Source of the DNA: Plantago ovata
Lineage: Eukaryota; Streptophyta; Magnoliopsida; Lamiales; Plantaginaceae
Assembly: GCA_028274465.1 (NCBI GenBank)
Contig: CM051456.1
Span: forward strand, 93,420,753-93,484,752
Length of the DNA: 64,000 nt
Direction: 5' to 3'
Within the stretch, counting starts at the first letter, position 1, and every line of letters starts with the position of its first letter. Positions 35,280 to 46,192 of the stretch are shown here, one piece after another. The position numbers and the translations under genes were made by a program. The notes beneath the pieces were generated by a model that was not told the DNA's origin, searched no databases, and saw only the letters and a list, made by a program, of their open reading frames with translations.

Positions 35280-36530
35280 TGGCTCTTTCGGAGCGGGGTT
35301 TTCGTAGTGGTCATTACCATAGTTTAGCCTTCTACGGTCTTGGTTAGGGCCATAAGTTTGGTTAGCCGGTGCATATCCTTGATTGTTTCGGAACCCTCTT
35401 CTCCAAAATCCACCTCGAGGATTCCTACTGTCTTGTCCGTAGCTAGCTTCTTGAGTACCAAACTCCGTAGCAAAGGCTTCCTCTTCACCTCCTCGAGCCC
35501 AGTTGCCATCATCATATGCAAGCTCCGATCTACACATATGAGCCCCATGCCCATAGTTCTTGCATATTCGGCAAACTTCGTTCGAAACAGTTGTTCCAGT
35601 GGCGCTCTTGAGGACTTGCTTCAATTCGTTGGTAAAGCACTCGAATTGATCCCCTTTCCCCCCTATACATAGGGGCTTCTTGAGTCGGTGGAGCTTCAGG
35701 TCCACGTCTCCTAACCATTGCCCTTGGGTCCTTGAACTGCGAACCCTTAGCAAGCCTTTCGAAAACTGCCCAGACGGCTTCTGCGGTTTCCTCCCAAATA
35801 TTGCCTCGGCGTTGGAAATCCACCACTTGTTGGTTCTCGAAGGTTAGTCCATTGTAGAAGTGTTGGACTAGGTCAGAAAGTTCATAACCATGGTGAGGGC
35901 ACTGTTCGTGAGATCTTGGAATCTCTCAAACGCAGTGTAGATGGTCTCATCATAGTCCTGCTTGAATCTAGTGATTTGCGCCTTTAGCGCGCTAGTCAAG
36001 GTGTGAGGGAAGTATTTTTCCATGAAAGCTGAAAAAACTTTTTCCCAAGTGTCCAGCGAGCCTGCTGGTAGAGATCTCAACCATGACTTGGCTCTGTCGC
36101 CAAGCCCCATAGCGAAAACCTTCATCCGCAACTCATCCGTTGTTATTTCAGCTCCGGGTCGTGGGAGTTGGTTGACGAAATCATCGAAATCGTGCAAGTA
36201 CCCCATCACATCTTCCCTTGCTAAGCCATAGAACCTCGGAAGTTGTTGGAATGCGTGGTTCTTGATTTCCAGATCTCGAGTTGCAGACGAAAGAACAATC
36301 GCCGGTCCCCTCATACGATCCTTAGTGGGTTGAACCCATGCTTTCAGTGGTCTAGCTTCTGCCATTCCGTCGATTTCCTTGAAAAGACTGTGTAGAGATT
36401 CAGAGAAATCGGTATCCTCTATTTCCTCTAGTGCACGCCTTTGAAGTAGTCGCCTTCTTTGGTGGTAGACTCTGTCGATCTCAGCAATTGAATCAGCAAG
36501 CGGTGTTCCTCTAGATCGTGTATGTGGCAT
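35280..36530 (-). pseudogene. Athila-like gag of element G
   Basis: The ATG at 36530 (MPHTRSRGTPLADS) opens a gypsy retrotransposon gag frame that runs to 35868. A frameshift or small deletion near 35880 puts the rest in other frames (35826-35530 and 35753-35280). The core shows FYGLAREDVMGYLHDFDDF and AFMEKYFPHTL stretches, typical of the Retrotrans_gag family. A CCHC knuckle (CRICKNYGHGAHMC) lies at about 35530-35575. The frame stops at the SIRE LTR junction. E and F have the same protein with protease downstream. Confidence 0.88.
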
Positions 36531-36654
36531 ACACTATCTGTAACAGACTAGGAAAGCAGTATCAGAGAGAGATTAAAAAGGAAAACTAAAACTACTAGAA
36601 TTAGGAATTGAATGCTGAAAATATAAACAAATTAAACAGAAAAAAGGAGTATAG

Positions 36655-36672
36655 TCCCCGGCAGCGGCGCCA
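36655..36672 (-). other. Primer binding site of element G (tRNA-Asp type)
   Basis: On the minus strand it reads TGGCGCCGCTGCCGGGGA, three bases inside the LTR end. It differs by one base from the site in F and is the primer type known for Athila elements. Confidence 0.85.
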
Positions 36673-36675
36673 ATT

Positions 36676-37088
36676 TGACGAACCGGAATTTGTCGGATTC
36701 CGATTGATCAAATAAATTTGTTATTTAGCCAAAGGCAATTCACAACTACAACGAAAACCGTAGTGTAGCAGTAGAATGACCTCAAGTGTCGTTCTCTAAG
36801 GACTATAACTAGCTTTATCTATTTAACTAAAGAATATAAAAACAGCAGACAGTAAAGCAAAGGTTTTTCTAACAGATAATGGAGATTGGTGATAGTATGG
36901 TCCTTCAAAGCATAACGGGTTAATATCATGCGTAAATTCCTCGGTCTTGCATGGAGATCTTTGATCAATCAATTGTCCTGTTGCAATTATCACACACTAC
37001 GAAGATATAGATACTGACAGGTCAAGCGCTACTGTCCATATGTGTTCCGTAATTATACAACACTACGAAGATATAGATGTGCATAGGT
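36676..37088 (-). repeat. Inner (3') part of the element G 5' LTR
   Basis: On the minus strand it ends TTCGTCA before the primer site and includes the sequences common to Athila LTR ends here, such as TACACTACGGTTTTCGTTGT and CTTCGTAGTGT. It is interrupted at 37088 by a forward LTR start. Confidence 0.8.
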
Positions 37089-37890
37089 TGATGAATGTGT
37101 ATTTTACACTTTCATTCGAGTCTTTTTCACCTATTTCAGCTATCCTCTATGTTAATTTAGCTATATTTTAGTACATTTTATTAGAATAGTGTCACGTTTC
37201 CCTTTAGATTTTATTTTACAGGTTTTGGTTGAAATTCGGGGATTTCTGGGAAATTATATTGAAGTTGACAAGGAATTGGTGTTCCAAAAGCCTATTTGGA
37301 GTATCTGAAGGTTTCCGGATAGGATTTGGAGTCTTGGGGTCGAATCTGGAGGTTAGAAGGCCACTAGAAGTCAGAAACCGAGTCCGAAAAGGTGAAGAAA
37401 TCCAAATCCGCGTCGAAAAACGCAGAATTCCGCGAAAAAGACGGGGGGCGAACCGCCCCAGCCTGCGGCGAACCGCCCCAAAGATTATTCGGGGCCTATA
37501 TATAGTGCTCAGTTTTCTCTCCGAAAATCATATCTTTCCAGACCTACTTTCTCACCTCTCTCTATAGTTTTAGGTAGGAACTTCCCGGGGCCTATCCTGG
37601 GAGTTCCGTAGCTTAGGGGATACTTTTTCATAGCAGTTTGGAGCTCGTAGGACCGCAATCATCCGGAGATTGACAACCTTCGGTAACTTTGTATCTTACA
37701 AGTTTTATTCTACTTATTTTATTTATCTTTCAATATGTTTTCTTCTATGATTTCTGTTGATTGCATGCATAATATGAGTAGCTAAACTTATAATTGGTGG
37801 TAGTATGTGAATTCTTAGCGAGGGAAGATAATCATGCTAATGGCTATATCGCGCATTATACTCCGTGTCATTGCTTTATTTCGTTGATGA
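37089..37890 (+). repeat. Forward Athila LTR fragment
   Basis: It starts TGATGAATGTGTATTTTACA and runs about 800 bp through a GC palindrome (37441-37480) and TATATATA (about 37498) to TTTCGTTGATGA. It lacks the last third of the LTR and faces the reverse fragment next to it. Confidence 0.85.
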
Positions 37891-38552
37891 GTAGAATAAA
37901 CTGTAAGATACAATGTTACTGAAGGTTGTCAGTCTCCGAAGAATCGCGATCTTACAAGCTCCAAACTGCTATGAAAAAGTGTCTGCTAAGCTACAGACCC
38001 CTAGAACAGGCTCTGGGAAGTCCCTACCTAAAACTACAGAGAAAGGTGAGAGAGAAGGTCTGGAAAAGTATGAAATTCGGAGAAAAACTGAGCAACTATA
38101 TATAGACCTCGAAATAGTGTGGGGCGAAGGGCCCCACACACCGGGCGATTCGCTTGGTGTGGGGCGATTCGACCCACGTCCCGGGCGATTCGCCCGGGAG
38201 TAAATTTCACGGAATTCCGCGTTTTCGACACGTTTTTGGATTTCTTCCCCTTTTCGGACTCGGTTTCTCACTTCTAGTGGCCTTCTAACCTCCAGATTCG
38301 ACCCCTTGACTCCAAATCCTATCCGGAAACCTTCAGATACTCCAAATAGGCTTCTGGAACACCAATTCCTTGTCAACTTTGATATAATTGCCCTGAAATC
38401 CTCGTTTTTCAACCAAAACCTGTAAAATAAAAACTAAAGGGAAACGTGACACTATTCTAATAAAATGCACTAAAATATAGCTAAATTAACATAGAGGATA
38501 GCTAAAATAGGTGAAAAAGACTCAAATGAAAGTGTAAAATACACATTCATCA
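37891..38552 (-). repeat. Outer (5') part of an Athila LTR, reverse orientation
   Basis: Read on the minus strand it starts TGATGAATGTGTATTTTACA at 38552 and extends about 660 bp. With 37089-37890 it makes a long inverted repeat with a loop of about 160 bp. It is probably the outer end of element G's 5' LTR. Confidence 0.85.
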
Positions 38553-40496
38553 CTTAACAACTTGCTTTTCAGCAACTTGTTTGGCGGAATGCTTCACAAC
38601 ATTCTTCTTCTTTCCAGTTTGCTTCTCAGCAACCTGTTTTCCTTTTAAAGTCTTGTTACTTTGAGTAGCAACAGCGGGCTTTATTGTCATAGGTACTTGA
38701 TTGCATGTTTCAGCAACCTTAGATTGACCAAACTGATAGAGTTCTGGCAAACCACTATCAGTAGCACGTACAAAGGAAATCGGTGATTTATCTTTACTCA
38801 AGATTTCTAGGTCATCACCTTCGTATGTTGCTCCTAAACCTTCTTTCTGAGATGGATCTCTCAAATAAGAGTTTAGTTCAGTCAGCGTGTTACTTGCGTC
38901 AGCATAAGATTTGAAATTGATTTTCATCTTTTTCATCTCTTGGATTTCAGCAAGTAACTTTAGAATTGAGGACTGATATTCTTCCAATTCTAATGCCATT
39001 TGAGAATTCTTCTCTGCAGCTTCAGCAATCAACTTCTTAAGATGCCTTATTTCAGCATCCTTTTCTTCTGTCTCTTCCTTCAGCAAGACTTACTTTTCAG
39101 TAGTCTGCTTGGTCAGAGTTTCAGCAATCTGTAGTTTCTCTTGCTGTCTGCTCAGAGTTTTCTCAAATCTTTCGATTTCTCCTTGAATCTTGTCAAGGTC
39201 AATCTCGTCTTCACTTTCTGAGTCGGAGTCAGAGGTAGAGTTGTTTACCTGACCGGCCATGAGGCAGAACTCGTAGTTTGACACATCTGGATAAGCTTCC
39301 ATAGCTATTCCACAAACTTCTTTGGCAATCTCCACGTCTAGAGTAGCTTCTTCATCGTCAGTGTCTGAACTTTCATCCTCACTGTCTTCGGAGCTAGTAT
39401 CAGTACATAATGCATCGATTTTTGCTTGAAGCTTCTTCTTTTCTTCAGCAATAAAAGCTCTTTTGAACTTTTTCTTCTTTTCAGCAGATTTGCCTTTCAC
39501 CAAAGGGCAATTAGCTTTGAAGTGTCCAGGTTTCTTGCAGTAAAAACATAGATCATTTCCAACTGCAGGTTCTTCTGATGGGGTTGCTTGCTGAGCTTGC
39601 TTGTTCAGCGAGCCAGTCTCATTCTTGTACTTATGGTAATTGTTACCAAGATGCTTTTTCAGCTTCTCTTTTGCTTTTCGCCTTTCAAGTTCCTTGCTGA
39701 TGAATTTCTTCATGTCTTTAACAACCAAAGCGTTTTCATCTGTAGGTTCTTTATCATTCTTCTTTTCAGAAGATGACGGCTTTGCAGCAAGAGCAATGTT
39801 TTGCGATTTTTCAGCAAACACATTTTCTCTTTGCTTTGTCTCATAGTTGACAGTAGCGAGATGAGAGAACAACTCTATTGGTGTAATATCAGGCATTCCT
39901 TGATTGTAATAGAAATTCTGAGTGTGGATCCATTCTTGATTCAGACTTCTGATAATGGTCTTGCAGTAAAGATTTCCAACACCTAAGGCTGCCATTTCAC
40001 TAACAAGAGTTGTGAATCTGATATCCAAGTCTTCCAGTGACTCATTTGTACCTTGTTTAAAGTTTTGAAACTTTAATTTAAGTACTTCAAGTTTGTTTTC
40101 CTTGGTTTTGTCAGATCCAGCACAAAGATCTTGAAACATTTTCCAAGCTTCCTTTGCAGTCTTAGCACCCCACAGTTTGCACTGTATGGTATCCGGAGTT
40201 GATCGAATGATGATATTTCTTGCTTGGCCATCAAGACGGAATCTCTTAGCTTCGTCAGAAGTCCATTCCTCTCTTGGTTTTGGCACAACCGTATCTGATG
40301 GTTCGCCTAAGATAGTTTCCTTTCCAGCTTCAGTGGTCTTGTGAGGGAAACTCCTTTCAACCTTAGTGATCTTGATAGGTCCATCATTAATGACCGTGAC
40401 CATCTCATCACTAATGGCCTTAAGATGTAGCATCATGTTGTTTCTCCATTTTTCGTAATTTTCCACCTTCAACAAGGGAGCATCTCCTAAAGACAT
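38553..40496 (-). pseudogene. SIRE gag of D1
   Basis: The ATG at 40496 opens MSLGDAPLLKVENYEKW and the frame is open for 468 codons, longer than in S1. It covers the UBN2-type capsid, a Lys-rich region, the CCHC knuckle (CFYCKKPGHFKANC, about 39550-39510) and an acidic Ser/Asp-rich stretch. A TAA at 39092-39090 replaces the Tyr codon of S1. The same frame then continues with a coiled-coil-like segment to 38553, where the Athila LTR of G cuts it. A few codons found in S1 (SDSEKV) are missing near 39975 without loss of frame. Confidence 0.9.
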
Positions 40497-40592
40497 CCTG
40501 TCAGCAAAACACTACCAAACTGATCAAGTGAGAGTAATTTACGGAAAGCACCTAAGGGGATCTAGGTTCAGTGCTGAAGGTTAAAGAACCTG

Positions 40593-40604
40593 GCTCTGAT
40601 ACCA
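40593..40604 (-). other. Primer binding site of D1 (initiator Met-tRNA)
   Basis: The plus strand reads GCTCTGATACCA, the complement of TGGTATCAGAGC, two bases inside the LTR boundary. Confidence 0.9.
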
Positions 40605-40606
40605 CT

Positions 40607-42282
40607 TGTTGGTCCCTTTAAACAACAAGAAAAGACTAGAGGGGGGGTTGAATAGTCTTTTCAAACTTTCGTCGTTTAAAACTTTCTCAGCAAGTGCTTA
40701 TTACTTTTCAGTAGTGAGTTTGCTGATACTTAACTTTCTCAGCAAGCGTAAGTTACTTTTCAGTAGCTAGGTTTGCTGATACTTAAAATCAGAGAGCGGA
40801 AGTCTTTGATACAATAAGTGCTCTTTCAGTAAGTAAAGGTTTCAGCAAGTGATGTGAGTGACTGTGTACAGACATATATGATTTGCTGAAAGCTAAATAG
40901 AGTAAGTAAATCACATCAAACACTTTTATAGTGGTATCTGAGAGTGGCGTAATCTCTCAACTAATCCACTTTGTCCTTTCTAGGACTGAATCCACTATGA
41001 TATGATTGAGGTTCCTTACAACTTCTATCTAGAGCGATTCAAACAGAAACCAAAGCACACTTGCTTCGTTTCCAACCTAATCTAGAGAACGCAACCTTGT
41101 TCTCCACCAAACTTGGTACTTTTAATCAGCAAAACTATGCTCGATTAAGTTCCCCCTGAATATCACGCCTGAAAGGGTGTATTTTTAGTTAGAGAGGTTC
41201 GGGATGAGATAACTTAATTATAACTTATTTAGTTACAACAAGTAATCTAAGAAACACAACTTTGAATACTTTGCAGTAGACAAGTTAGATTGTTTCTGGT
41301 GTCAAGACTCGTTCTTGTTCGAAAGAAAGAAAGAACACTTAACTAATTTCTTTGTCGTGTAAATTCTACTTTTTCACAAGTAGCTTTTTCAAGCTTTAAG
41401 TCTTGGAACGGATCAATGGCAGTATAGAGAGTTTGAAGGTATGTGAGTTTAAGCACAAGTGAAAGTTTGATAACGTTGTTGACACACTTCAACTCTATGC
41501 CGGATGACCTCTATTTATAGTGCAAGTAAGGAGCCGTTTGAATTTCAAATCCTTAGGCTTTTGTTCCTTAAAATGTCACTATCTTGCTTTTTGTACTTTC
41601 AGCAGCGTCCTTGTTTGTCTTCTAGTCTTCATGTCCTTTGCGTGTAACCTTGCATTTAATGCTTATTTGAACAGAATTCAAACAGTAACATTGGAGCGCA
41701 AATGCAAGTACTTTCAGCAAGAGGTCACATATGTTCCATCAGCAAGTGGTCAGTCTCAGTTTCAGCAAGCACAACCTACTCTGTCTTTCAGATTTTCACT
41801 CATGCAATGTTGTTGCTGAAGTTTCCACTTTCTGAGCAACATGTGCCTTTGTAGATACCAGTCTTCAGAAATCTTCTAGTATTCAGATCTTCGAATTCTT
41901 CAAGTCTTCAGTTCTTCGAAATCTTCAAGTCTTCGGATCTTCAATTTCTCCAAGATTCTGAGCGGTTCTTAATGCTTCAATAGTTTGTTTGTAAAAACAA
42001 AGTACATCGTCAGCAAATGCTTCAATAGGTTATTTTCTTTCCAGAAAACAAGATACATCATAAGCTAGCGCTTCAATAAGTTATTTTCTTTTCAGAAAAT
42101 AAAATCCATCATAAGCGGTAAAAACCAACCTATCTAGCACCTAACCTAACTCTTCAGCAAACGTTCCTCTTTTACATTGTCCTTAAAATTCTAAATTCCT
42201 ATGGACCTTAAGAGTACTAGTTATTGGACTTTCCTTAATTTAGCATGGTTAATTGCTCATCAAAATTACAAGTTTCCTAACA
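40607..42282 (-). repeat. 5' LTR of D1
   Basis: 1676 bp, from TGTTGGTCCC to TTTCCTAACA on the plus strand. It is longer than the S1 LTR partly because of a direct duplication of about 51 bp (42019-42069 and 42070-42118). A TATA box lies at about 41512-41519 (minus). The flank GCAGC at 42283 would be its target duplication, but the other copy is not seen. Confidence 0.92.
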
Positions 42283-43901
42283 GCAGCTTCAGCAAGTGCC
42301 GCGGTTCTTGTATCAGCAGCGATATCAGTCACTGGTTCCAGAGTCGGATCATCAAGATTATCTACTATGTAGATATCTGGGACTTGGGCAGGAATTTCAT
42401 TTCCACTGCCTTGTGGTCTATTCACAGTAGATGAATCAACATTAAGTTGATTGTTGAAGGCTTCCGCAAACACTTCAACGTTGCTGACATAGGTTTCAGT
42501 AACCACCTTGTCAACATCTACTGGAGTTTGCTTTTCAGCAACTGCTTGGGAATCGTCCGAGAGATCATGGACAATTGGTACTGACTTGCGAGCCAGTGTT
42601 TTCTTTCTTGGGTTATTTGTCCTTTTTCTCTTGGGGACGGGGTTTGCTGATGACGCTGCAGTATGAATGTCATCATCAGCTTTCCTCTTTTTCTTCTTTG
42701 GTTTTTCGAGTTTCCCAGCAAAGGCGTCAGTAGTTGCATTTTCAGCAACGGGTGTAGTGGTGTCAGCATGATCACCATCTAGAGCAGTTTCATCTCTGTC
42801 ACCACCATCTAGAGCAGTTTCATCTCTAAGTTGCTGAGTGGTGACATCTGCAGCTGTTGTATACCTTTCTTGATGGCTTGTGCTGACAACATTTGCAGCT
42901 GTTGTCTTCTTAGATTTTTCAAGTTTCTTGCCAGCAGTCTTAGGTACATTCTGCTTGTAGAAAGCTCTTCCCACATTGCATACAAATTTCTTAATTGGCA
43001 ATGGGTTTCTCAGCTGAATCCTGAAGTGTTCAAGGATAAAGCATATCTTCAGTCCATACATGACTGGGAAGGTAGGTGAGACCTTGTTGTCTTCAACCTT
43101 AACCTTGAACTTAGTAACACAATCAACAAGTCTGTTGAAAATGTACTTAGCCCAGTTGAGCTCCGTTTTGTTCTCATAGATATGCATCAGCAGCGGCCAC
43201 CTTCTCAGGCCTACTTGGTCTATTCCTCCAACTTGGGAGTCCAAGACTTTGATTAGTAGAAGAGCTACTAGACCAAGTGAATGGCAGAGATGCTTCCTCT
43301 TAACGTGCTTTGTCCAAGTCACGGGAGCAATCTCTCCTTTCTTCATTTTCTCATTTCTGACATCACTGTAGAAGGCTTCTATCTCTTCATCAGTGGCAGT
43401 GATGTCATCTTCAGTTCCAGTGGTTGGAATGTGAAAGATTTCCGCTAAATCAGTCCATTTCAGGACGATTTGCGTGTTCTGAAATGTAGTAAAGATCACT
43501 TTTTCAGTGACTCCTTGACTATCAGTTAGGGACTGGATTTCTGCATTGTTGTAGAATTCCATTGTATCCAACATGCTCACTTGCTTAGGGCGAGCAGTTA
43601 TAAAGTGAATGAGGCCTTGCTGCTTGATAAAGTCAAGCGCCTCTTCATTGTCACCGTCAAGTTCTTGTTCATAGAAGTATCGAATATACTTCTCTTTTGC
43701 GAATCCACCCCATTGCATCATCATCTCACACTTTGCAGTGTCAAGATATGAAGGAGGCATGGGTTTTTCCGTGATTCTATCGTTTTTCAACACAACTTTC
43801 GCTGTGTTTGTTTCCGGAGTAGTCACCGGAGCAGTGCGTTTCTCAGCACTGTAAACCTTAGATGACTTGGAGGTCTTAGAAGATTGTCTTTTCGGTGCCA
43901 T
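42283..43901 (-). pseudogene. D2 post-pol ORF, N-terminal about 540 codons open
   Basis: The ATG at 43901 (MAPKRQSSKTSKSS...) starts the best preserved copy of the post-pol gene, open until D1 splits it at 42282. It carries the 4 bp that S1 lost. The N-terminal globular region spans about residues 50-290. A Lys-rich nuclear-type segment and an Ala/Glu/Asp-rich acidic region (VDKVVTETYVSNVEVFAEAF, then QVPDIYIVDNLDD) follow. There is no signal peptide. A short duplicated phrase (RDETALDG) sits near 42780-42820. It resembles plant transposon-associated proteins more than an envelope, and the function is unknown. Confidence 0.8.
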
Positions 43902-44030
43902 TTCTTTATATAGAGAGAAAAGTGTACGAAAAAGATTGTTTGCTTTTTGACCGGAGGTACAGTAGATTCAGGCTAAAATTTGCAGAGAAAGAAAATGTGA
44001 GTTAAAGAATTTTGTCATTTCTCTAACTCC

Positions 44031-44039
44031 TTTATATAG
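44031..44039 (-). promoter_or_regulatory. Internal TATA box upstream of the D2 post-pol ORF
   Basis: TTTATATAG on the plus strand (TATATAAA on the minus strand) lies about 130 bp before the ATG at 43901, as in S1. Conservation between two diverged copies supports a real promoter. Confidence 0.5.
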
Positions 44040-44772
44040 TGTCTCTGATGTGTGAGAAACTCAATCGATTTGAGTTTTCAGCAAGGGTAAAACAGAGAAA
44101 CAATGGCGTTAGTGGAGCCTTTACATTAAATGCGTAGTGGCCCACTAACTAAAACCGTCAGAGCACTCTCTCTCTTTGTAATGTTAACCGTTAGATCAAT
44201 AACTCCTTTTAATCAATGGCCACGATTGTATTTCATGTCATGATTATTACGAGTTTATCTGTGCCCGATTAACGTCACAAATTGATTTTACCGAGATTTA
44301 TGGGATTAGATTTCTTGCTGAAATAAACAAGAATCTTTTCCGCGAGTTTGCATATATAGACTAGATACTTGCTGAAAGTTCCCCCTTACTTAGATATCTC
44401 ATATTTTCTTAAGTTTAAAAGATATTTCTGAGTTCCCGTATCAGTAAATTCTTTTATACTTGAGACATCCTTTGGTAAAATCTGAGAAATGAGTTTTGCT
44501 CTTTTTCTGAGTTCCCGTCTCAGAATATTCCCTTGATACTTGAATACCTGTTTCAGTATCTTTGATTGTCTGAATACCCGTTTCAGCAATCTTTAAGGTT
44601 TTTCTCTTACTGAGTGACTGTCTCAGCAAGTGATCAAGTTTCCTAACAAATAACCGTTTTGAAGGAATTACTTGTTGAATGCCTGTTTCAGCAATCATGT
44701 AGTGACCTATCATTTTTTAGAAGAAATTAGTGGAAGGAGCTTTTAATAGAGTAAGAATACTTTGATTTGCTG

Positions 44773-44777
44773 AATAC
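44773..44777 (+). repeat. Left target-site duplication of E (AATAC)
   Basis: AATAC precedes the E left LTR and recurs at 53314-53318 after the right LTR. The flanks join into collinear SIRE sequence. Confidence 0.95.
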
Positions 44778-46030
44778 TGATGAATGTGTATTTTACACTT
44801 TCATTCGAGTCTTTTTCACCTAATTTAGCTATCCTCTATGTTAATTTAGCTATATTTTAGTACATTTTATTAGAATAGTGTCACGTTTCCTTTTAGATTT
44901 TATTTTACAGGTTTTGGTTGAAATTCGGAGATTTACGGGCAATTATATTAAAGTCTACAAAGAATTGGTGTTCCAGAAGCCTATTTGGAGTATCTGAAGG
45001 TTTCCGGATAGGATTTGGAGTCTAGGGGTCGAATCTGGAGGTTAGAAGGCCATTAGAAGTCTGAAACCGAGTCCGAAAAGGCAAAGAAATCCAAAACCGC
45101 GTCGTAAACGCGGAACTGTGGGGCGAACCGCCCCGTGCCTCGGGCGAACCGCCGCGGGCAAATTCCGGGCCTATATATAGTTGCGAGTTTTCTCTCCGAA
45201 AATCATATCTTTCCAAGCCTACTTTCTCACCTCTCTCTATAGTTTTAGGTAGGAACTTCCCGGGGCCTGTCCTGGGAGTTCCATAGCTTAGGGGATACTT
45301 TTTCCTAGCAGATTGGAGCGCGTAGGATCGCAATCATCCGGAGATTGACAACCTTCGGTAACTTTGTATCTTACAACTTTTATCTACTTATTTTATATAT
45401 TCTTTCAATATGTTTTCTTCTATGATTGCTATTGATTGCATGCACATTATGAGTAGCTAAATTTATCGTTGGTGGTAGTATGTGAATTCTTAGCGAGGGA
45501 AGATAATCATGCTAATGGCTATATCGCGCATTATACTCCGTGTCATTGCTTTATTTCGTTGATGAGTTGAACACCAAAATTCTCGTATGTTGTATTGATC
45601 ATTATGCACACTAGGACACTTGTCGGCCAATCAGACCAAATTATATTCGTAGTGTTGAATGATTACGGAACACAATAGGATGTTAGTTGTTGACAGGTCA
45701 GACCCATATTATCTTCGTAGTGCACAACACTTACAACAGGACCCAAGATTCATTCAAAGATCTCTATGCAAGACCGAGGAATTTATACATGATTATCGAC
45801 CCATTATGTTAAGAAGGACCATACCATCACCAACCTCCATTATCTGCTTGAAAACCCCTATTGCTTTCTATCTGCTGTTTCATATTTTCTTGATTAAATA
45901 GATAAAGCTAGTTATAGTCCTGAGAGAACGACACTCGAGTCATTCTACTACTACACTACGGTTTTCGTTGTAGTTGTGGATTGGCTTTGGCTATTACAAA
46001 TTTATTTGACTGAATCTGACACGTTCATCA
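44778..46030 (+). repeat. Left LTR of E
   Basis: It runs TGATGAATG to CGTTCATCA. GC-rich palindromes (45117-45160) stand directly before TATATATA (45172). It has lost part of the GC region that the right LTR keeps. Confidence 0.95.
45172..45179 (+). promoter_or_regulatory. TATA box of the E left LTR
   Basis: TATATATA follows CCGGGCC. The same box occurs in F (63883 region; TATTTATA in its left LTR), in the 37089 fragment and, shortened to TATATAG, in the right LTR (about 52457). Confidence 0.7.
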
Positions 46031-46033
46031 AAT

Positions 46034-46051
46034 TTGCGCCCCTGCCGGGGA
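46034..46051 (+). other. Primer binding site of E (degenerate tRNA-Asp type)
   Basis: TTGCGCCCCTGCCGGGGA aligns with the site in F with three mismatches. The altered site might lower priming or suit another tRNA. Confidence 0.75.
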
Positions 46052-46192
46052 CTATACTCCTTTTTTCTATTTAATTTGTTTTTATTTACAGCTTTAGATT
46101 CCTAATTCTTTTTGTTTTAGTTTTACTCTTTAATCTCTCTCTACTTTCCTATTTGTTTCTAATTACTTCACCTAGTCTGTCACAGATTGTGT

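Larger units (their letters stand above)
35280..38552 (-). mobile_element. Element G: Athila-like Ty3/gypsy element, 5' part only, minus strand
   Basis: Reading leftward there are a 5' LTR whose outer part is 37891-38552 and inner part 36676-37088, split by a forward LTR piece. The tRNA-Asp-type primer site and gag follow, cut at 35280. The outer LTR end at 38552 abuts D1 gag, so G inserted in D1. Confidence 0.8.
38553..42282 (-). mobile_element. D1: SIRE element, 5' LTR plus gag, minus strand
   Basis: The LTR at 40607-42282, the primer site at 40593 and the gag 40496-38553 all read leftward. D1 is inserted in the post-pol ORF of D2 (junction at 42282/42283) and is itself interrupted by G at 38552. 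Its pol and 3' LTR are not seen in this window. Confidence 0.88.
43902..44777 (-). other. D2 spacer with internal TATA box and hairpin array
   Basis: Non-coding. The minus strand has a leader of about 130 bp, a TATA box (44031-44039), a CT/GA-rich run, a MYB-like TAACGGTTA (about 44182) and stem-loop units (44420-44700). Unit 6 (44505-44525) is a perfect TTCTGAG/CTCAGAA stem and unit 1 is cut by E. Confidence 0.7.

Noticed and set aside
37469..38412. Minus-strand 147-residue frame across the inverted LTR
   Set aside because: It is LTR sequence (promoter and R region) read through; the same stretch in other copies is not open in a conserved way.
45659..45901. 80-residue frame repeated in both E LTRs (45659 and 52942)
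   Set aside because: It is repeated only because it lies in the LTR. Sequence after the TATA box in U5 is not expected to be coding and the frame is not kept in F.
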